Origin: VGWB01 sp964614245
GTDB lineage: Bacteria > Bacteroidota > Ignavibacteria > UBA10030
Length of the DNA: 19,700 nt
Assembly (NCBI GenBank): GCA_964614245.1
Contig: CAZTKU010000040.1
Span: forward strand, 1-19,700
Direction of reading: 5' to 3'
The notes below the pieces were generated by a model. That model searched no databases. It was given only the letters and a program-made list of their open reading frames with translations, and was not told the DNA's origin. The translations under genes and the position numbers were made by a program. Of this stretch, positions 15,067-19,700 are shown one piece after another. Positions within the stretch are counted from its first letter, which is position 1, and every line of letters begins with the position of its first letter.

Positions 15067-16212
15067 TTGATCGCAAAACTTGCCCTTGAAAACGGAACGG
15101 TCTTTTCTGGAGAAAGCTTCGGTGCTCCTGCCGAAGTCACCGGTGAAGTCGTTTTCAATACGAGCATGACGGGGTACCAGGAGATCCTTACCGATCCTTC
15201 CTACGCCGGCCAGATTGTCACGATGACCTACCCACTCATCGGCAATTATGGCATCAACCTGCAAGATCTGGAATCCACCAAGCCGCAAGTCGCGGGGTTT
15301 GTCGTGAAGGAGTACTTCGACTTCTACAGCAATTTCCGTGCGACCGGCAGCCTTGGCGGTTGGCTCGCAGAGCACAACATCGTGGGGATGCAGGGGATTG
15401 ATACGCGAATGCTCACGAAGATGATCAGAACGGTCGGGGCGATGCGCGGCATCATATCAACAACCGATCTGAACGATGAGAGCCTCATCGAGAAGGCACG
15501 TCGCTCACCCGATATGAACGGCCTTGACCTGGTGAAGGTCGTGACCACGTCGGCGGCGTATCAATGGGATGAGATCGACCGGACGCCGTTTGCGCTCAAG
15601 GCCAGCCTGAAATCGAAAATGAATGGTAGGAGGTGGAGCGTTGTGGTTTATGATTATGGTGTCAAGCAGAATATCTTGAGGCGACTCACATTGTACGGGT
15701 GCAAGTTGACTGTCGTTCCCGCGGCGTTTCCCGCAGAAAAGGTGTTGGAGATGAATCCTGATGGCATCTTCCTCTCCAACGGCCCGGGAGATCCCGCAGC
15801 GGTGCGGTACGGAATTCAGAACATCAAGAAGTTGATTGGGAAGAAGCCGATTTTCGGCATTTGCCTGGGACATCAGCTGTTGGGCCTAGCCCTGGGAGGC
15901 AAGACGTTCAAACTGAAGTTTGGACATCGAGGAGCAAATCACCCCGTCAAGAACCTGCTCACAACCGACATCGAAATCACCTCGCAGAACCACGGATTTG
16001 CTGTCGATCCGAAATCCCTCAATCCGAAACAGGTGGAGATCACCCACATCAACCTGAACGATGGAACGAATGAGGGGCTCCGTCACCGAGAGCTTCCCGT
16101 CTTCAGCGTTCAATATCACCCCGAAGCTTCACCCGGGCCACATGACAGCGATTACCTCTTCGCTCAGTTTGTCGAGCTCATGGAGCGAGAGCGGTCTGCC
16201 GTGACAAAATAA
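15067..16212 (+). CDS. carA: Carbamoyl-phosphate synthase small (glutamine amidotransferase) subunit
   Basis: CarA hydrolyses glutamine and channels ammonia to CarB for carbamoyl phosphate, the precursor of pyrimidines and arginine. From TTG 15067 the protein has 381 residues and begins MIAKLALENGTVFSGESFG, aligning with the start of known CarA proteins. The N-terminal domain holds GEVVFNTSMTGYQEILTDPSY; the class I amidotransferase domain has Cys266 in GICLGHQ and the His351/Glu353 pair in YHPEASPGPHD. ATG 14992 would add 25 residues unlike CarA and overlaps the promoter, so TTG is chosen. Another TTG at 15040 is possible but less likely. carB is not adjacent: the next genes converge on carA. 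Confidence 0.96.
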   Translation: MIAKLALENGTVFSGESFGAPAEVTGEVVFNTSMTGYQEILTDPSYAGQIVTMTYPLIGNYGINLQDLESTKPQVAGFVVKEYFDFYSNFRATGSLGGWLAEHNIVGMQGIDTRMLTKMIRTVGAMRGIISTTDLNDESLIEKARRSPDMNGLDLVKVVTTSAAYQWDEIDRTPFALKASLKSKMNGRRWSVVVYDYGVKQNILRRLTLYGCKLTVVPAAFPAEKVLEMNPDGIFLSNGPGDPAAVRYGIQNIKKLIGKKPIFGICLGHQLLGLALGGKTFKLKFGHRGANHPVKNLLTTDIEITSQNHGFAVDPKSLNPKQVEITHINLNDGTNEGLRHRELPVFSVQYHPEASPGPHDSDYLFAQFVELMERERSAVTK

Positions 16213-16236
16213 AGAATCCTCCGTGAGGAGGATTCT
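16213..16236. terminator. Strong hairpin after carA (bidirectional terminator)
   Basis: A perfect 10-bp stem, AGAATCCTCC with GGAGGATTCT, closes a GTGA tetraloop directly after the carA stop. Read on the - strand, as transcription leaves the peptidase genes, it is followed by TTATTTTG, a good intrinsic terminator. Read on the + strand it is followed by GGTTTCC and is weaker on its own. Confidence 0.8.
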
Positions 16237-16240
16237 GGTT

Positions 16241-16256
16241 TCCGTCAAGAGACGGA
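16241..16256. terminator. Second short hairpin between carA and the converging peptidase gene
   Basis: TCCGTC and GACGGA form a 6-bp perfect stem with an AAGA loop, 4 bases after the first hairpin and 10 bases from the stop of the converging gene. With the first hairpin it makes a tandem stem structure between converging genes. It has no T-run of its own. Confidence 0.45.
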
Positions 16257-16266
16257 TCACGACCGG

Positions 16267-17406
16267 CTAGTTCATCTTCCCGTACTTCCGCAGCAGTTCC
16301 TTCACCTTTTCGATAGGCAGAGCCTCAATCTCCCGCCCTTGAATCCCTTTCGTGGTTCTTGCCTTCAGCAGGGAGTTGTAGATTGCCTCTTCAGTGGCTT
16401 CAACGACCGCCTGAAAGAGCGATGAAAGGTCGTCTTCCCTGAATCGAAGAGACTGCTGCACTCTCTCAGCATCGGGCCGTATGCGCAGCTCGGGCGACGT
16501 CGAGAACGCTATGACATAATCGCCGCTCCCGTGACTCATAGCTGAACCTGTCCGCCCGAGAGCCAGCGTTGCGCGTTTCGCCAGCCGTTTGAGCTGATGG
16601 GTGTTGAGCGGGGCGTCGGTAGCAACAACGATCATACACGACCCGTCGCCTGGATATTTGAGCTGATCTTTGAAGCCATAGCGGCCAAGCTCTTTGCCGA
16701 CAGGCACACCTGCGATTTCCAGAATGCCTCCATAGTTTGTCTGCACGAGCACGCCAATGGTAAATCCTCCGAGGTTCGGCGGAAGGAGACGAGAGCTTGT
16801 TCCTATTCCCCCTTTCCACCAGAAGCAGATTGTTCCGGTTCCTGCCCCGACGCTCCCCTCATCGACCGGCCCCGACTGCGCCGACTGAATTGCGCGAACG
16901 GCGTGTTCGCGTTTGACGTGCCTGCTGCGGATATCGTTCAATCCTCCGTCATTTGTCTCTCCCACCACCGGGTTGATGGATCGGACATTTTCATTTCCTG
17001 GCAGCGCCAGCATATAATCAACGATACCGTTGGCCACATCCCAGACGCTCAGCGTGTTGGTGAGCAGGATGGGAGTCTCGATCTGGCCGAGTTCATCGAC
17101 CTGGGTGAAGCCGACGAGCTTGCCAAATCCGTTTCCCACGTAGACGGATGCCGGGACTTTTTCTTGGAAGAGGTTGCCCCCGTGGGGAAGGATTGCCGTT
17201 ACGCCGGTGTGAACGATGTCCCCCTCGTTGATCGTCACGTGTCCGACGCGCACTCCGGCGACGTCCGTGATGGCGTTAAGAGTTCCCGCCCGAAAGACGC
17301 CGACCTGGACGCCGAGCTCCCGGAGACGAGGACGGTCGGGTGTTTGAGCCAGTGAGAGGAACGGGAGAGAGGCTAGAGCGATCAGGGAGTAGGAAGATCG
17401 TTTCAT
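16267..17406 (-). CDS. Exported P1-family (DmpA/S58) aminopeptidase
   Basis: A self-processing N-terminal-nucleophile peptidase of the DmpA/BapA family, which releases N-terminal D-, L- or beta-amino acids from short peptides. From ATG 17406 it has 379 residues: a signal peptide ending LSLA with Gln21 as likely mature end, then the family body (LGVFxxGxLNAITDVxGVxVGH-type start, VGAGTGTICFWWKGGIGTSSR). The processing and nucleophile site is Gly255-Ser256 in DGSCMIVVATDAPL. SHGSGDY (291-297) corresponds to the second Ser-x-Glu/Asp site. A GTG at 17412 could add two residues; the ATG gives a normal signal start. It is the last of three consecutive exported peptidase genes, 36 bp after the M55 gene, and ends at the hairpins near 16250. 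Confidence 0.9.
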   Translation of the reverse strand: MKRSSYSLIALASLPFLSLAQTPDRPRLRELGVQVGVFRAGTLNAITDVAGVRVGHVTINEGDIVHTGVTAILPHGGNLFQEKVPASVYVGNGFGKLVGFTQVDELGQIETPILLTNTLSVWDVANGIVDYMLALPGNENVRSINPVVGETNDGGLNDIRSRHVKREHAVRAIQSAQSGPVDEGSVGAGTGTICFWWKGGIGTSSRLLPPNLGGFTIGVLVQTNYGGILEIAGVPVGKELGRYGFKDQLKYPGDGSCMIVVATDAPLNTHQLKRLAKRATLALGRTGSAMSHGSGDYVIAFSTSPELRIRPDAERVQQSLRFREDDLSSLFQAVVEATEEAIYNSLLKARTTKGIQGREIEALPIEKVKELLRKYGKMN

Positions 17407-17442
17407 GAGCACTGTTCTTTCAGAGAAGAGCGGGGCGAACCC

Positions 17443-18348
17443 TCAGGGTTCGAGCGCAATGTTGTAAGTTGTGATGAATTCCATGAAATCTGAAATCTCG
17501 ACCATGTCCTGGCCTACATACCGGATGGAATGAGAATTGGTTCGCTGGACAAGCTTCAAGTAGGCAAGAACTTCTGACGGTCGGTAATTCTTGAAGCTCA
17601 CATCCAATGTGATCGGGGACTTCAGTGCGTAAGGCTTGAAGTCACGCAGGCGATTCAACGCTGCTTTCACTTTCTGGCGGATAAGCTCGTACGATGCGTC
17701 CGGTGTCAGGGTGTTCGCGGAATGAAATCCCAGGCTCTGTTTTGTTTCGGCCGCCTCGATTGGACCGACAAGCGAGCGAACCTCCGCGATGGCTGCATCG
17801 TCGCCGGACATCATGACAACAGGCACGCCGAAGTGTCCCGCGATGGCTGCATTCCAGGCGCCTTCCGTAACCTCGACACCGTTGAGGGCAACCCGGCTCA
17901 AGCGGGCGCTCGAGAACGTATGGGCTCGGACGCCCTTTGTATTGTGCGTCGACGCGTGGTATCCGATGAACATCGCCGCGTCGAATGAGTTGTCAATCCC
18001 GGCCATCATGGACAATCGCCGCGGCCACGATCGAATGATCCGGACATCGCTCGGGAACATGTCAAGTATCAAGTTCTCTCCGTTCCCATGCGAATCGCTA
18101 ACGAGGATCTCTGTAGCCCCCGCCTCCTTTGCAGCGTTCACGGCTGCGAGCGCCTCGCGCGTCATGTACTCCCGCGCTTTTTGGTACTCGAAACCACCGG
18201 GACCAAGCTGGTCCTCAGTGACGGTGCCTACGACGCCTTCCATATCTACGGAGATGTACACCTTGAGCTTCCGGGCCTGCTGGCCGAAGGCGAGGCAAAG
18301 GGAGATTGTGAGAGAGAGGAAGAGAAGGAGACTCCGGTGGAAATTCAT
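17443..18348 (-). CDS. Exported M55-family D-aminopeptidase (DppA-like)
   Basis: M55 enzymes are zinc aminopeptidases; Bacillus DppA cleaves D-Ala-D-Ala and similar D-peptides. From ATG 18348 (AGAGG about 8 bases upstream) the protein has 301 residues with a signal peptide (MNFHRS, long hydrophobic core, LAFG, then Gln23). A start at 18378 would place 10 polar residues ahead of it. Zinc ligands by comparison with DppA are Asp35 and Glu37 (VDMEG), His87 (SDSHGNG), His131 (GYHA) and Glu162 (TEGAWNA); His143 in AHTFSS fits the catalytic residue. Bacillus DppA is cytosolic, whereas this copy is exported. It lies between the M19 and P1 peptidase genes; the 112-bp gap before it shows only weak promoter-like sequence. 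Confidence 0.92.
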   Translation of the reverse strand: MNFHRSLLLFLSLTISLCLAFGQQARKLKVYISVDMEGVVGTVTEDQLGPGGFEYQKAREYMTREALAAVNAAKEAGATEILVSDSHGNGENLILDMFPSDVRIIRSWPRRLSMMAGIDNSFDAAMFIGYHASTHNTKGVRAHTFSSARLSRVALNGVEVTEGAWNAAIAGHFGVPVVMMSGDDAAIAEVRSLVGPIEAAETKQSLGFHSANTLTPDASYELIRQKVKAALNRLRDFKPYALKSPITLDVSFKNYRPSEVLAYLKLVQRTNSHSIRYVGQDMVEISDFMEFITTYNIALEP

Positions 18349-18460
18349 GGATGAACCTCTGACTTGTGATGATGGCATATCTGGGAGAACCTTGTGGGAA
18401 AATAGAAGGAGCCCCGTGAACTTTCTGAATGAAGAGGACTGCAGGGCGATGAGATGCTTG

Positions 18461-19687
18461 CTATCTTGTGGATTGCAGTTCCGCTGCTCTTTCCTGTACC
18501 CGTGACCAAACCCTGAGCAGGTTTCCGCCGCAGATCTTCTGAATATCCTTGTCCGAGTATCCTCTTTTCAAGAGCTCATAAATGATATTGGGATACTGCG
18601 AAACGTCCTTGAGTCCTGTCGGCAATGAGTCGCCAACGCCTTCGAAATCCGAGCCAAGACCGACGTGGTCGACGCCGACAAGTTTCACAACGTGATCGAT
18701 GTGGTTGACGACGTCAGACACATCGGCGTAGATGATCGGATGATCCTTGCGATACTGTCTGATGTATTCCCGAGCTTCCGGGTCGCGAAATTTGAGGTTC
18801 TTCGACCGTAGGTATGCCATGATCTCTTTTCTTCCTTCGTCCTCTCGGTGTTGATATTCCGAGCTGATGAACGAAGAGCCAAAGGCGATCATAATGACGC
18901 CGCCGTTCTGGGCGAGGAGCTTGATCATGTCATCGGACATGTTACGCTCGAAGCCGGGGGTGAAGGAGCGACAGCAGGAATGCGAGGCAATCACGGGTGC
19001 TTTGGTGATGTTGATGATTTCGTAGAAGGCGTCATCGGAGAGATGTGAGACATCGACCATGATCCCGACCCGATTCATTTCGCGGACGACCTGCCGACCA
19101 AAGAAGCTGAGTCCTTTCCACACGCGCGTCGAATCGTATGAGGAATCGGAAATGTGGTTCCGCTGTCCATGGGCGAGCGTGATGTAACGTATGCCTCGAT
19201 CATAAAAGTACTTCACATTGTCGAGATTGTGCTCAATCGGAGAGCCGTTTTCCATTCCCATGCAGAGAGAGATCTTTCCCTGTTTGGCCTGCGAGGTCAC
19301 ATCGGCGACGGAGCGAGCAACGGCAAACTTCTTCGGCCAGTCCTTCGCAAATTTCTCAACCATATCGATCAATGTGTCCGCCAGCGCCTTTGAGCCGCCG
19401 CGTGCCTCATACTCGCTCGGAACGTAAATGGCCATGAATGGAGCCTTGAGTCCTCCTTGTTTGGCGCGAACGAAGTCGAAGTCTCCATCCGGCGTCCGTT
19501 CGGAGATGTCCTCCCAGTGCATCTTCAAGCGGTATGGGATATCGATATGCGTATCGACGATGATGAATTGCTGAGCAAGCTTATCGGCTTTTGCCTTGAG
19601 TTCATCATCGGACAGTTTCTGTTGCGCGACAACAGAGGTGGAGATGAAAAGAATTAAAAGAGCGATCTTGATGAGAGGCGTGCGCAT
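18461..19687 (-). CDS. Exported M19-family membrane dipeptidase
   Basis: Renal-dipeptidase-type zinc enzymes cleave dipeptides, often accepting a C-terminal D-residue. The 408 residues start with a signal peptide (MRTPLIK, hydrophobic core, SVVA then Gln22). Metal ligands of the family are visible: His47-x-Asp49 (VDTHID), bridging Glu146 (MGMENG), His215 (VDVSHL), His236 (ASHS) with the substrate Arg240, and Asp347 (GLGSDFEG). AAGGG lies about 8 bases before the ATG. The gene heads the row of three exported peptidases; any promoter lies beyond the window, since only 13 bases remain upstream. Confidence 0.95.
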   Translation of the reverse strand: MRTPLIKIALLILFISTSVVAQQKLSDDELKAKADKLAQQFIIVDTHIDIPYRLKMHWEDISERTPDGDFDFVRAKQGGLKAPFMAIYVPSEYEARGGSKALADTLIDMVEKFAKDWPKKFAVARSVADVTSQAKQGKISLCMGMENGSPIEHNLDNVKYFYDRGIRYITLAHGQRNHISDSSYDSTRVWKGLSFFGRQVVREMNRVGIMVDVSHLSDDAFYEIINITKAPVIASHSCCRSFTPGFERNMSDDMIKLLAQNGGVIMIAFGSSFISSEYQHREDEGRKEIMAYLRSKNLKFRDPEAREYIRQYRKDHPIIYADVSDVVNHIDHVVKLVGVDHVGLGSDFEGVGDSLPTGLKDVSQYPNIIYELLKRGYSDKDIQKICGGNLLRVWSRVQERAAELQSTR

Positions 19688-19700
19688 CGGATTACCCTTA

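Noticed and set aside
16597..17355. 252-codon open frame on the + strand opposite the P1 peptidase
   Set aside because: The - strand frame has a signal peptide and the full DmpA catalytic pattern; the + frame has nothing recognisable.

Overview
The window looks like a chromosomal, largely housekeeping stretch from a Gram-negative bacterium of the Bacteroidota/Chlorobiota (FCB) group, perhaps an Ignavibacteria-like lineage. Evidence for this: a Kdo/LPS-export (Lpt) operon; an LptC made as a lipoprotein and a large OstA-type LptA; four predicted exported proteins whose likely signal-peptidase I sites are followed by Gln (the Bacteroidetes 'Q-rule'); and two promoters matching TTG-N20-TAnnTT. 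The genus cannot be read from the sequence. Base composition is moderately GC-rich and even across the window. I see no rRNA, tRNA, CRISPR, insertion sequence or phage gene.

Layout. (1) 2-4570, + strand: the end of kdsC, an unrecognised zinc-ribbon-like protein, kdsD, lptC, lptA (OstA-like) and lptB, tightly packed with overlaps. They make Kdo precursors and move LPS across the periplasm. (2) 4571-4863: a 293-bp gap without a clear gene. (3) 4864-7718, + strand: an aspartate-type aminotransferase overlapping ATP-dependent PEP carboxykinase (pckA) by ATGA, which suggests an aspartate-oxaloacetate-PEP route. (4) 7748-14672, - strand, read right to left: hrcA, grpE, dnaJ, comEA-like, pilM-like, rsmD, coaD, a second aminotransferase and an FmdB-type zinc ribbon, probably one or two transcription units. 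A good promoter sits before hrcA; no dnaK and no CIRCE element is visible. (5) 14673-15066: a 394-bp divergent region with the hrcA promoter on one side and the carA promoter on the other. (6) 15067-16212, + strand: carA. (7) 16213-16256: two back-to-back hairpins, a shared terminator for carA and the converging peptidase genes. (8) 16267-19687, - strand: three exported peptidases in a row, an M19 membrane dipeptidase, an M55 D-aminopeptidase and a P1/DmpA (S58) aminopeptidase. Together they look like an envelope-located pathway for small peptides, including ones with D-amino acids.

No strikingly novel system is evident. The points most worth a second look are the unknown Cys-containing protein inside the Kdo/Lpt operon, the exported three-peptidase cassette, the PilM-like protein with a degenerate actin-fold nucleotide motif and no PilN/PilO beside it, and the hrcA operon without CIRCE or dnaK.
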